Below, piece after piece: positions 36,721 through 48,230 of a stretch of 64,000 bases of DNA. The translations under genes were made by a program, and so were the position numbers. This stretch comes from Burhinus oedicnemus (Eukaryota > Chordata > Aves > Charadriiformes > Burhinidae), in assembly GCA_008921705.1 (NCBI GenBank), contig VFFE01007085.1, forward strand, positions 634,299 to 698,298, written 5' to 3'. The notes below the pieces were generated by a model, which was not told where the DNA came from, ran no database searches, and saw only the letters and a program-made list of their open reading frames with translations. Position 1 is the stretch's first letter, and each line of letters opens with the position of its first letter.

Positions 36721-38657
36721 TCCTAAAAGTTTGGGACCATTGTTGTCAGACTCTTCTTGCTAATTTTTTTATTTCCCCAGATGCTAGGCACAAAATGTAG
36801 GCATTTACCCTTGTATTTCAGGTCAATTTAGCTTTCTCTCTTCTCCACTGAAGTTGCTGACTCTGTTAACCTACTCCTGAGGTCCTCCTGAAGTGACCTC
36901 ATATAGGAAACAGATATACTTTGAAATACATTAATTTCTTAACAGTTCAGCCTATCCTTCTCATTACTCTGTATGACAAGCTATTTCAGAAATGAAGCTA
37001 GTCTTGTTTCTACCAGCTGCCACACTTCTACAGGATTTACTGGTGAGGAATTAGTCTTTGGTGACATATATGGGCACCATTTCCTTTCAGATATATTTGT
37101 AAAATCATTGAAAAACTACTTGTTTTTCTATAAGCTCACTGTTTATCTGGAATTATAGTTTTGTTGATCTGGTACCTTTCAGAAGACAATTCATTGTCCA
37201 TGGGAAAATGAACATGGTGGTTTGGTTTCCGAGGGCTTCTACGCCCTTCACAGTAATGATGTTCCTGCTGTCAGGGGATCGTAGCCAAAGTGCTGCTTTT
37301 CAGAAAGAAACTCCCAAGCTCCTACTTGAAGACTGGAAAAATATTCTCAGTAGTTAAGTCCTCAAGTGCAACAAAACATGGGAACAAAAATTCTTGTCCC
37401 AAACTTCTGATTCTAGATAATTTATGACTTTGTTTTCCCAACTCTTGATCACACTGGGTAGGTTCTGAACGTGCAGGTTGCCGTGAGTAAGAACAGATGG
37501 GATGAGCAGGAATCTATATGTAGACCCTTAGGGGAAAAATAAAGTCACTAAAATGTTGTCTGCATCTGTGAACTTACAGAATGAATTCTTTAGTAAATAC
37601 AGATTAATATACATTCTTTAAGTCTAGGAACTATTCTGATTTACACCAGCCAGGAATCTTGTCCTTGAGCATCTTGTCTTCTTTGTTCTCCTGGATCCTT
37701 ATTAGTATCTGGCAATTTACTTTTAATAAATTTTAGCAATATGCAGTAATCTACATATAAAATTTATCCACATAACTTTTAGCAAAACGGCCCTAATTTT
37801 TGAGATACAGACAACCTTTAATACTTATTGAAGCTGTTGGGAGCAAACAACATAGCATTTCATAAAATTGACCAAAGTTTTTGTAACTAAAACGATCCAT
37901 TTTATGTCATTCCATACTTATTGAAAGCTGTCTTACATAATTGCCTACTTCATGTCTCATGCTGGGGAAACTGAGAACACTATTCTAAACCATTAATAAA
38001 ACTGTGTTGAGCTTTTCACTGAACAGGGATTATGGTGATACCCATTCAGTATGCTGGAGTTTTCAAACATAACTTTTAATCTGGATCTAAACAAGTAGTA
38101 TTATTCTGCGGCTAAATTTTGAAGAAAAATACATGTATTTGGACAGTTTTGCTGATTTCTTTCTAGCTATAAATTTAGAAACACAGGACATCCTATGCTT
38201 TCTATAAATCTTATTAGTTATCAAGTTGCTGGAAAACTGGCTTAAATCCACAGCTTCTAGGTATTTTCAAAATAGTTCTCACTCTGTTTTTCTGTGTATA
38301 AGGGAATAAAATTTCTGCCAGCTATCTCCACAAAACAATTAATTTATTTCACAGTAACTTCAGGTGCTGTTTGCAATGACATTAGCTATTACTTTAAGAA
38401 GTATCTGGTCAGGCTTGCCAGTAATCTTTTGCAGGTTTTAGTTCCTTTGTTTTATTTACAGAACCCACCACTTTCCTACAGAGTTTTTCAATCCCTGCAA
38501 GACGAAACTGGTATCTGTACATCAGTAAAGTTAATTAAAACAAAACTTCTTGCCTGAGACAGACCAAAATCCATAAAGAATAATCTTTGTACTCCTTGGT
38601 TGGCATACCCTACCATTAGGAATTAGATAAACAACTCTTAGAGCTAAATATACACTT

Positions 38658-38687
38658 ATTTTTTCTTTTTTCTTTTTTTTTTTTTTT
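38658..38687. repeat. T-rich homopolymer tract
   Basis: About 30 bases of T interrupted by two C residues. It could be a low-complexity tract or a decayed minus-strand poly(A) tail. No adjacent retroposed sequence was recognised. Confidence 0.75.
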
Positions 38688-40199
38688 GAGTGACTAACGA
38701 ATTTTGGTGTGTCAGTCTTTGGCAGTTTAGTCTGAACTGTTATTAAAAGGTCTTCATTTTTTAGAAGAGCTTGTGTTTTCTAGTCTTTTGATTTGCCTAA
38801 TGTCAGTATCTGAAAATTAATACATTCAAGATGTGGTTTCACGGCATAAAGTGCTCAGTGAGAACACTGGCTTTAGATACTCTTTTCCCTTTCTCCTTCT
38901 GCCAGCCTGCACTGTGGCATGTGGCTGAGAGCAGACCCTCAGCTCTGCTGAAAAATTGTTTGTGGCATCATGCTGTGAAGTTGAACATGGAACTGAAAAT
39001 CTTGCAGATAAACTTTTCGTAGTGTGAAACCATGGCCCCGAAATTGCTTGTCACTCTAGACACTCCAAGTCTTCCTGTTCCAGAATTTGGAAAATCATTC
39101 TGCTCTGTTTCTTCCATTTCTGAGAGTCAATTAAATCAGGATCATTGAACTCTGTGTCTCCTCATACAACACACTTACAGAGTGATCATTCACTGGATCT
39201 TCTTTTCCATTATGATTGCATTGTTTGGATGCTATAAACACGTGGAGGCATTTGCTGGTAGGGAAAGACTGTCATTCCCTTCTGCAACTCTTCTTTGAGG
39301 CACAGGGTATAGATTCATCCCTCCAAAATGATACAGGTTGCATCCAATTAGAATCTGGAAATTGCTTCTCTCAAAAAAAAATTGCAGTGTGAATTTTGTA
39401 AACTGTGCTTTTGTTATTTACCTGTCCAGTGCCTGTGGGTGAAATTGGAATAATACGAGGAAAGTGATGATTTTTCTTAAGAGGACAAAGTCATCCATAA
39501 TCAGAAGGAGGAGTTGCACAGTCACATTGCTCTGCCTCTGGTACAGGAGGCCAAAACTTACACACCATGGTATCCTGTGCTAGAAGGAAACCTATTGCCC
39601 TTGGTAAATTCAAGCCTGATTAATTATTTCTGGGGGTCATTCACTGTCAAATGTTCCCTGTGGGAGCCACAGTACATGAAGAATTACATAGCGCTTTTGG
39701 CAAAAGATAACACACAGGGTGCTAATTGGTGTACAACAGTGACAATCACAACCTTGCTGAAAAATAACCTTTGCTTAAGTAGAATTAAGTAAGAGTATTT
39801 GAATGTCTCTGCCCACAAACAATACCCACTACTCTATCAACACTCTTCACAGACATGATTTTCAGAGAAATCATAAATCTTGACTTCTTTTTCTCCATCA
39901 AACATGACTTTGATATGTTAACTTAGATACTGTACTGGGTTGTATCCTAGCGCAGAACAAGCTAGATTGCAGATCACATCTATTTGTGGGTCTACAGCTA
40001 GTAAAAGAATAATTACTAGAAAATTAGGAAACACTAATTTGTTGGTGCTGATTTTCTTCACAAGAAGACATAAGATCATATCTTTTCCTATTAGAGAGTC
40101 ATTTTGCTTCTAGCCATAATCCCAAGGGTGTTTTGATAACAAAAGTCTCACTATATCCTCACTGTTACAAATTAGCAAATTACTTAGGCTTTTTATTTA

Positions 40200-40470
40200 T
40201 GTGGATTGATAGGGCATCTGGGAAATGATTGTTCATTAGGAGAAAGCTGACATAAATACATGAAATAATATTTTAAGATATGACAAAAGCATTATGCAAG
40301 CTGATGACATATTAGCAATGATTTTAGCAGCTATTTGATTAATCTATGGCAAATGAGCTAGTATATTTAATTACAATTTTATGTGCTGTTGATAATTGTG
40401 CTATAAATAAAGAAATTACATGTGGATCACTCCAGTGTTTGGTTGTGGAATTGTTTACTTGACATACTGA
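40200..40470. promoter_or_regulatory. Enhancer-like AT-rich non-coding block
   Basis: The block is non-repetitive and dense in homeodomain- and POU/MEF-like cores: TTGATTAATC near 40337, TTTAATTACA near 40366, CTATAAATA near 40401 and a TGATGACAT site near 40302. There is no open frame of note. Texture suggests a conserved regulatory element, but this cannot be shown from a single sequence. Confidence 0.2.
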
Positions 40471-43119
40471 TGTCATTAAATTATTATTCCAGATCACTGG
40501 GCAATCATGGGTGACTTTTTACAAGAAGGAATCAGCTTTTCATTGAGTCAGGTTCTAATTCAGTCCTGGAATTCCTTTAGTTCTAGATCTATTTTAAATA
40601 CAGAGGGGCTACAAGTGTATTTGTGTTGCTTACATGTCTTTGTGTGAAATTCAAGTATGAATAACTTGGTTTTGCATTCCAGTTTCTGGATCCTGACCTA
40701 AAGCCTGCTGAAAGGAAAGGAAGGGCAGTCAGGTCTCTCAATATTGCATAACAAAAGTGGGATAGGAATGAGTAAGTGGCTTGAAGCCCCCATGTCTCCG
40801 CTGACCTGTACCCACACTGCTTCAGGTTAGTCCTTCTGACATAAGAATTGCCTTGAACGAGCAAGATGTGACAGGCCAGTGCAGAGCTGGGGAGTGAGCT
40901 AACAAATCATCTGTGGCAATGAGTAAGAACAGGGCTAGAGCTCGCTCCCTGCCTCTTTCTTATTTAGCAAGGTGTACCTTCACTGACCTCCCTGAGGTCT
41001 GGGTTAGACGTTTGCATTGCTACTGACTCATCTGATATAGTATGAACAGTACATGGAATGGATGTAGTCTTGACTGACAGCTCATAAGCTCTTCATGGAA
41101 TTTGTCCCCTTGTTTGCATTAAATGTAATGGGAATGAGAGTTCAATGTGTCTAATTTGATTAATACTAGGCGAAAACCATGGCTGTGCTAGCTGAAAGGT
41201 GAGTATCATGAATTCAGTTTCACAATAGCTCAACTTCAGTGGCAGGACCTGTTTAATGAGTTCCCATCCTTTCTCCTTCCTCCATCTCAGTCAGCCATTT
41301 TCTGCCCCCAGTTGCTCATTCCCACGCCCCGTCCCCTCCAAAGCAAATGTTATTTTTAATCCAAATCAGTTCGGTGATCCAGTTTAGATTGCAGTTCCAC
41401 AAACAGTTGTGTTGACACAACTGCGGAGGTGGTACAATATGGGGAGGCAGGTATGAGTGTTTAGGCACAGCACATTGTGAAATGACAGCTTGAAAGTGAT
41501 ACCTGGAAATGAAAGACATTTTACATTAGACCTATGGAACCATTGTCATAACTACACATCAACAAATCAGAACATAAAGCTCAGTAGAGAAAGTCAACAA
41601 AATAAATCACCTTGTCTTCATACAAATCCTAAAGCTGGGGAGTTCTAGTAATCTGCCTTTTTCTGGCTTTAGTTCTGCCAAGCTGAAGCAATAGCTGAAA
41701 TGTTCAAGACTGTCCTGAATTATAAAATGGGTTGCATATGTTGTTGTTTTCCTCCCCTTCACTCCCGGGTGAGTTTATTTTTCATTTTGAATGTTTATGT
41801 CAAACTCTCTGTCATTCTGCTGCCCATCTAATTCCTCATTCAGTTTTATAGTTCAACAATAATTAGAAAACTTTGCTGGGGAAAAAGCATGTTTTAGTTA
41901 TTTGATGTGATCCAGCCTCATATGAAATATGAGTTTCTTTCCAGAAGTAGCAGTAAGAGAATTGCGGAGGACCCATTCTTACCTCAAATTCAAAATAAAA
42001 TGTTAAACCCTGTAGCTTAGAAGAAGTGTTTCTTCTCACAACCATCCCCAAACAAAGTACAGTGAGGTTTATCATGGAGAAATGCAAGATTATGTCTTCT
42101 TTTCTTAAAGAATTTGAACGAAGGGAACTCGGAAGAAAGCACAATAAAATGGGCAGCTGTGTAACGAGTACGACAGATCCTTCCCACATCTCAGTGCTTC
42201 CACAGACCAAACTCTCCCGTTTGGAGGTTTGTAGGTGGACACATTTGTTAGGAACAAGCTGATGTAACAGTGCGAGTAAGTGTCTCTGGTTCCTCAGTCT
42301 CCTTTGCCACAAAGCCACTGAGACACGGGTGGGACGAGTGGGAACAGGCAGCGGGGGGATCAGGGCAGGCATGCCTGCCTGAATGCCCAGCCGCTGCCCT
42401 TGCGAAATCCACTGCCCATCCCCTCTGCTGTGAAAGATGCAGAGAGCTTTTCAGTCCTTCAGAAAATCTTTCAGTAAAAATGAGATCCTATTTTTTCAAG
42501 GTAGGAAAAAAACCCTGATTGGCTCTCTACCTATTTTTTTTTTTAACCCAGCTTTACCTATTCTTAAAATAAGGCCAAAGGGGGCAAAAGATTTATCTTC
42601 CCTTTGGGTGCTAATAGCCCACAGAGACCCATGAGATAAGAGGGAAAGGCAAGCAGCGAGAGAGCCACATATCAAACCCTGTTCTTTTTTTAATCAGGAA
42701 TGTAGTGGGAGCAGGAAGGAGGCAGGATCAGGCAGGCTTGAATGAAAACATATTTGCAAGAACTTTTGTCTCCAAAATCTTTTCTGTGATGTTTTTTAAC
42801 AATAGTGCAGACTTCCCTTCTCTCACATACAGGGCAAGACGAGGCCTTAAAAATTTACTTCACATTTCTGTTTCTTCAAACCAGGACACATTGTGGTATG
42901 ATTATTGGTTGCAGTAATTTTATGATTGCTTTTCAGTGGCTTAGAGGCGTAGAGTATGTTTTATTTCTATATCAATATCATAACAAATTGCATTCAGCAA
43001 ACTGTTAAATCTGCTAGGGTTTGGTGTTTTTTTCCATTGTAATGTCTCACCTAACCCATGGCAAATGAGTTCTGGCAGATTTATCTTACGACATTATCCT
43101 CCCTCACCCCATCACTCCT

Positions 43120-43500
43120 TGACTGAACTCTCTGCCTGTCATGACACTGAGGGTGCCGAGGATCTCCCTGTCCCTGCCCAACCCAGGACTCCCCCCACCT
43201 GCCCATGGCCCAGTACCCCATGTCAGCCCCTGGGGGCCACCAGCCCCTGCCTCAGCGATGCTGCAGCAGCAGGGCCAGTCTCCAGCTGCTCACAGCCCTG
43301 CCCTGTCCGGCCATGGGCCCCTCCGTGCCGGGCCCACCCACAGGCCCATGTCCCAGGCCTGGCCTTGGCCCATCCCCATCCCCATGGCCCTGCCCAGCCA
43401 CCCCAGGCTGTGTCTGGCCCTGCCTCCCCTCACCGGGCCTGATCCTGTCCCCACCTGTGGGCTGACATCCCGGCCTGGCATCTCCTTGGCCTCGCTTTCC
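43120..43500. other. GC-rich, C-skewed island with quadruplex motif
   Basis: The composition changes abruptly from AT-rich surroundings to a CCC/CCT/GGCC-rich segment with few CpG, so it is not a classical CpG-island promoter. On the minus strand the G-runs complementary to 43369-43371, 43374-43377, 43380-43383, 43388-43390 and 43393-43395 fit the canonical G-quadruplex pattern with 2-4 base loops. All frames look open and Pro/Gly/Ala-rich because the DNA is C-rich. Such frames (up to 142 codons) are compositional artefacts. It could be an unrecognised GC-rich repeat or a decayed minisatellite. Confidence 0.6.
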
Positions 43501-45923
43501 TCTTTTATTTCTGCTCATGTGATGCATTTGGCTAAAAGAGTCTTGATTTTTCACCATTTCCTTCAATAATTTTGCTGAACTTCTGCTCTTCCTCAGAGAC
43601 CGTGAGCACGTAGTGCACCAGTTTATCTTGAGCTACCCAGATACTCCTTTGCAAAGTAACCACTACCAAAGCTACCCATACTTCAACGCAGGTCTAAAAA
43701 TATTACCACTCCAACTGGGTAGGTATGCCCTACATACCTCCGGCACATGCTTAAAGGTGAGGTGTCTCCAGGATTTTCATTGCTTGTGGGGATCTCAGCC
43801 ACAGACTGAACAATTTCTTTTTGGCTATTCCTATGCACCATGTACAGAAAGATTGCGCGTTTCACAAACGTCACGGGTGATGTATTCAAGCTTTTGTCTG
43901 TTCTATGTCAATTATCTCACGCTCTTAGGCTAAAAAAAAGCCAGGCAACAAAAAGTTGTGCATGATGGTGGAGCAAAACCCTGTTCTGAATCAGAAAAAT
44001 AGGTTTTCAAATGGAAAGTGCAAAGTCAGCTCTTACAGAGCTGCAAATTCAGGAGCCAGGCAGAAAGTTCAATAGACAATAAAATTAGGAATCAAATAAC
44101 AATTTTCTTGTCTGAACAAAAAATCCAATGTATTCTGTGGATTTTTAGAGCTCTGTGAAATCTGTGGATTTCATAGCTATTACCAACTTTGTTCTCAAGA
44201 TTTCTTTGCGCTGCAGGGTTTCCATATCACAGAAAACAGGAGTTCTGGTTCTCCAGAGGAGCAATTAAAACATACAGCATCTAAGGAGAGAGGTCCATGA
44301 ACAGTTTTCCCTCTGACGACGTTTTCCTCTCTAGCTGCTTGTTTCCATTCCTGTACTGATATTTATCTCCTTGGTTCTGCAATAGAGTCATCAATAAGGT
44401 TTTACTCAATAGGACCAGCAAAATGTTCTAAGCTAAGAAAAATCCTCCAGAAAAAAAAGATGTCTTTTCAACCCCAATTATTTCACTCATCTAATTTAGA
44501 GCATAGCACTGAACATGCATTGTCCTGCAACATGAGCATCGCTAAGGAGGTGATAAATTGTTGTACAAGGGAGGGAATGAGTAACTGGGGTGAGAAAGGA
44601 TGGAGATCTATTAAATTGGTTTTGCCACCAGAGAAAATGAAGTCGGGAACTACACTACAGCCCTTGTCTGAGTAGGGCTGGATGATGTGAAGATTAAAAA
44701 GCACTGATAGCTGCCAGGGGCTCATCTGTATGAGCATCCCACAGGATATGCTGCAGATGCTGTGCAACAGCAGGGAATTTAAATAAATGAACAAAGTGCT
44801 GTTAAAACAAGGCTCCTAGGGTTAAGCATAGTTCGGTTACAAACTTCAAATAAGTCTGTCCTTCAGCAGTAAATCATTCTTTTATTTTTCTAGTGGAAAA
44901 CTAGAACAAGTGTTTTTTAAAGAAGTGCATATTTGTGCATCTAGGTTGGTTTTGCAAGAAATCTGTGACAAAATCACACAGGAATAAGAATTGAGACCAA
45001 CTGTGAGATTTTGGAACTTTCTGGGGAAAGTATTACCTGGACTAGGAGAAGAGTTTTGTTTGGTATGTGTAGGTGTATGCTCTTAATGTATTAGCTGGCT
45101 CCTCTAAGTCTATGGTGTTTTCAGCGTAGGTGCTGATTAAGAGCTTAGACTTGTGATTACTTTATAAACAGTCATGGCAGTTTAAGATGTTTACACCTGA
45201 CATGTGGTTTGATGGTGGAACCATCCTCCAGCAGAGATGTTGTGAGAGATTTTGAGAGGGTTTCCTGGTTTCAGGTCCGGTTGGGCTAGTGTCCTTGTGG
45301 GTGCCTGTGGCTAGGCAGGGGGAAACACACTCCTGGGCTATCCCTGATGTCAACTGAGTTCTGGGGGAAAAGACCTTCTGCTGAAGATTAGTAACAAAGC
45401 TCAGACTAGCTAATTGTAAGCCCCAGTTAGATCCAGAAATGATGACCTGTAGCACCTTACAAAACAAATTAGCTGATAGAGCCTCCATGCTTCCCCTGTT
45501 CTTCTCCTCCCTGAGTTACACTGAAGTGAAATGTGACGGGATCTGGCTCTCATCAGAGTTTAGGAAATTATACTGAATGCTAGGCTTGAACTCAAAAACT
45601 TCCAAATGTATCTGTGATGATTATATGTAAACCAGAAAGAAATTTCTATGAAATAATAGTAACACTATTATTAGCTTTGCCATTGGTAAAGTGCATTCAT
45701 TTCTCAGTGCTTACATCGAGCAACCACGGCCTCTAATAGACCACAAAATTGTCGACTGCTGGCTGAAAAGCAGCTTAAAATGCATACTGATTTGCAGTAA
45801 TTTATTATTGGCCATTCTAGGAAAAAGTATGGAATTAGCTGAATACTTCTGTTGCTAATAAAGTTATATCAAAATGGGATTCCATGGGATTCTGCTATCA
45901 TTCAAATAATATTAAACATGCTC

Positions 45924-45968
45924 TTAATAACCTTGCACTGTTAATAACCTTCTACTGTTAATCTCTGC
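45924..45968. repeat. 17-bp tandem repeat, two and a half copies
   Basis: TTAATAACCTTGCACTG (45924-45940) is followed directly by TTAATAACCTTCTACTG (45941-45957) and then a partial third unit starting TTAATCTCTGC. The full units differ at two positions. This is a small minisatellite seed with no visible functional context. Confidence 0.75.
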
Positions 45969-46428
45969 ATAATGTGAAACTACGAATTAAAAAGTCTTTT
46001 CATGTACGGGGGCAGAACTTCATTTAAAGACCTTGATGGTGCAAGAAGCAGACTGAAATAAATCCATATTGCAAACAGTCAGCTAATGGATGTGGAGATA
46101 AAGAAGGACTTGTCAAGACAGAAGCAGTGCAATGTCAAATCTATTTTTTGCACAATTTCCTACAGAAAATATTCCCATTAAAAGCAGGAATGTAGCAATA
46201 AACGAGGGGTTTGTGTGAGCTAAAAAATATAAATGGTAAAAATTATCAATGAGGCTGATAAAATAAAATTTCTTTATATTGGTCAGATGGAAAATTAAGA
46301 TTAATGGACTCTGATTAATCCCATATTTAACTTTGGAAATCCACTGGCTTGGCAATACTGAATATCCTATTCAATTTTTATTTTTATATCAATTTACAAG
46401 CCAAGACTTACGCTGATTTTATAAACAG

Positions 46429-46470
46429 TTTGTGCTTATCTTAATTTGCCATTTGTGCTTGTCTTGATTT
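46429..46470. repeat. 23-bp-period imperfect duplication
   Basis: TTTGTGCTTATCTTAATTT (46429-46447) recurs as TTTGTGCTTGTCTTGATTT (46452-46470), with 17 of 19 positions identical. Both differences are A-to-G transitions, consistent with an older local duplication. Confidence 0.7.
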
Positions 46471-47626
46471 AACTTTGATTAAATTAAAATCAGACCATGG
46501 CACTGATGACTTTTTTCCTAAATTTTTCCTATAACCTTTTTTCTTTTATTCTTAAGTGCAACAGTCTGTTTTATTTTAATAGAGTAATTGAAATTCACTG
46601 AAATAATAAAGCTTATTCAGCTAATATATCCAGTTGGTGTACCTCTGTCACACAGCCTGGACAGATCGCAGCATTGGCAAAAACATTTTTCTGGCAGCAA
46701 TCTTTTCAGAAAAAAAAAGGGGCTTTCTTTTGTTATTTTTTAGGGGTCGGTGACGTTTAACACAGAAAAAAAAAAGCCTGGTTTTGAAATAAAAGCATGA
46801 TTTACAGAGCAAAGTGATTTAAAAATTATTTTTAATTTTTTCATGATTAGTAAAAATTGAATTTCTTCCTGCAAACCCTGCTGCTCTTGTGTGTTTAGCC
46901 CATCCCAGCTACAACACTACTACCACTGTTTTCATAACAAAGTAGCAGAAGAGCATGTACTGTTCAATGCATTTATTTCAAGCCTGACACTATGCAGGCG
47001 GAGCTGTGGAGAGTCACAGCCTTCAGCCAAATATTGGCAGGTCATTCTGTCATACAGGGGGGCCCGCTCCCACTGTACAGCCCTGGAGGAGTATTTCTGC
47101 GAAATACGAGGACCAGGGACCAACTCCTGCTGCTGAAACCAAGTGGCACCGAGAGGTTTATGCCCGCGCTGCTCAGGCACAGCTCCTCAAGCAGGATGGG
47201 TGTCCATGCTCCGAAGCACGTTGCCCTGTGATGCCCTGGAGGTCCGAGGACATAATTACCTCTCTTCATGTGGGAATTTACTTTAGGGAAAGAAGAGCCA
47301 GCAATGTCAATGCTCAAGTTTGGTTTATGGGCCTCTTTATTTAACTTCTAGGCAGGCCTTTCTGTCCCCAGTACAGTATACACCCGCCACTCCATGTAGG
47401 CATGGTCTTACACAGCTTGTTCACATCAGCAGGGGGCCTGGGACATGGCTTGGATTGTAGCTGTTTATGTCTGAGGATATATGAAGCATCTAGCAGGGAG
47501 CAGCCCAAAAACCCATGGATCTCCCAGCCAGGAGGGGAGATACAGGAAGTGCATTCAGACAGGGAATGAGTCAAAGCGAAGAAAACCCGAATCTGCTTCT
47601 TTGCAAATGTTGGGAAGTGTGTCATG

Positions 47627-48230
47627 AATCATAGAATGGTTTGGGTTGGAAGGGACCTTAAAGATCATCTAGTTCCAACCCCCCTGCCATGTGCAGGGAC
47701 ACCTCTCACTAGACCAGGTTACTCAAAGCCTCATCCAGCCTGGCCTTGAACACTTCCAGGGATGGGGCATCCACAGCTTCGCTAGGCAACCTGTTCCAGT
47801 GTCTCACCACCCTCAGAGTAAATAATTTCTTCCTCATATCTGATATAAATTTACCCTATTTCAGTTTAAAACCATTACCCCTCATCCTATCGCTACACTC
47901 CCTGATAAAGAGTCCCTTGCCACCTTTCACGTGGGCCCCCTTTAGGTACCGGAAGACTGCTCTAAAGTCTTCCCACAGCCTTCTCTTCTCCAGCCAGAAC
48001 AACCCCAACTCTCTCAGCCTGTCTTCATAGGAGAGGTGCTCCAGCCCTCTGATCATCTTCGTGGCCCTCCTCTGGACCTGCTCCAACAGGTCCCTGTCCT
48101 TCTTATGTTGGGGGCTCCAGAGCTGGATGCAGTACTCCCAGTGGGGTGTCACCAGAGCAGAGTAGAGGGGCAGAATCACCTCCCTCGACCTGCTGGCCAC
48201 ACTTCTTTTGATGCAGCCCCAGATGTGGCA
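47627..48230 (-). mobile_element. CR1 non-LTR retrotransposon, 3' 0.6 kb, well preserved
   Basis: The plus strand reads AATCATAGAATGGTTTGGGT then TGGAAGGGACCTTAAAGATC, the reverse complement of a typical avian CR1 3' end. CR1 coding sequence then runs on the minus strand to about 48230, where the copy is 5'-truncated. It is the least diverged CR1 here: its 3' tail and coding frame are close to what I recall of avian CR1 families, so it is probably the youngest of the three. It is too short to be active. Confidence 0.95.
47709..48230 (-). pseudogene. CR1 ORF2 C-terminal remnant with one nonsense codon
   Basis: The translation begins near [20 protein letters not shown] and passes through [20 protein letters not shown], the conserved region downstream of the CR1 RT catalytic core. 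It meets an in-frame TAG at 47856-47858. The same frame then continues through FTLRVVRHWNRLP and APSLEVFKARLDEALSNLV to the natural-looking stop at 47709-47711. Apart from truncation and this one stop the frame is intact, which fits a fairly recent insertion. The catalytic palm motifs are absent because of the truncation. Confidence 0.92.

Larger units (their letters stand above)
34561..43100. other. Non-coding unique DNA
   Basis: No protein family is recognised. A 169-codon minus-strand frame (41863-42372) is the longest. It overlaps plus-strand frames of 78 and 82 codons, has no motif, and is near the chance maximum. The stretch contains an exon-like pair at 35009-35111, enhancer-like blocks at 36480-36720 and 40200-40470, and a T-rich run at 38658-38687. 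Confidence 0.55.
43501..47626. other. Non-coding unique DNA
   Basis: No gene is recognised. The stretch holds two small tandem duplications near 45.93 and 46.43 kb. Overlapping frames of up to 112 codons at 46890-47344, on both strands and in several phases, indicate a stop-poor GC-richer patch, not a coding exon. Confidence 0.55.

Noticed and set aside
41863..42372. 169-codon open frame, minus strand
   Set aside because: The translation lacks any recognisable domain, plus-strand frames overlap it, and the length is within chance expectation.
43065..43569. Overlapping Pro/Gly/Ala-rich frames of up to 142 codons
   Set aside because: They are an artefact of C-rich, stop-poor DNA. Several phases on both strands are open at once.
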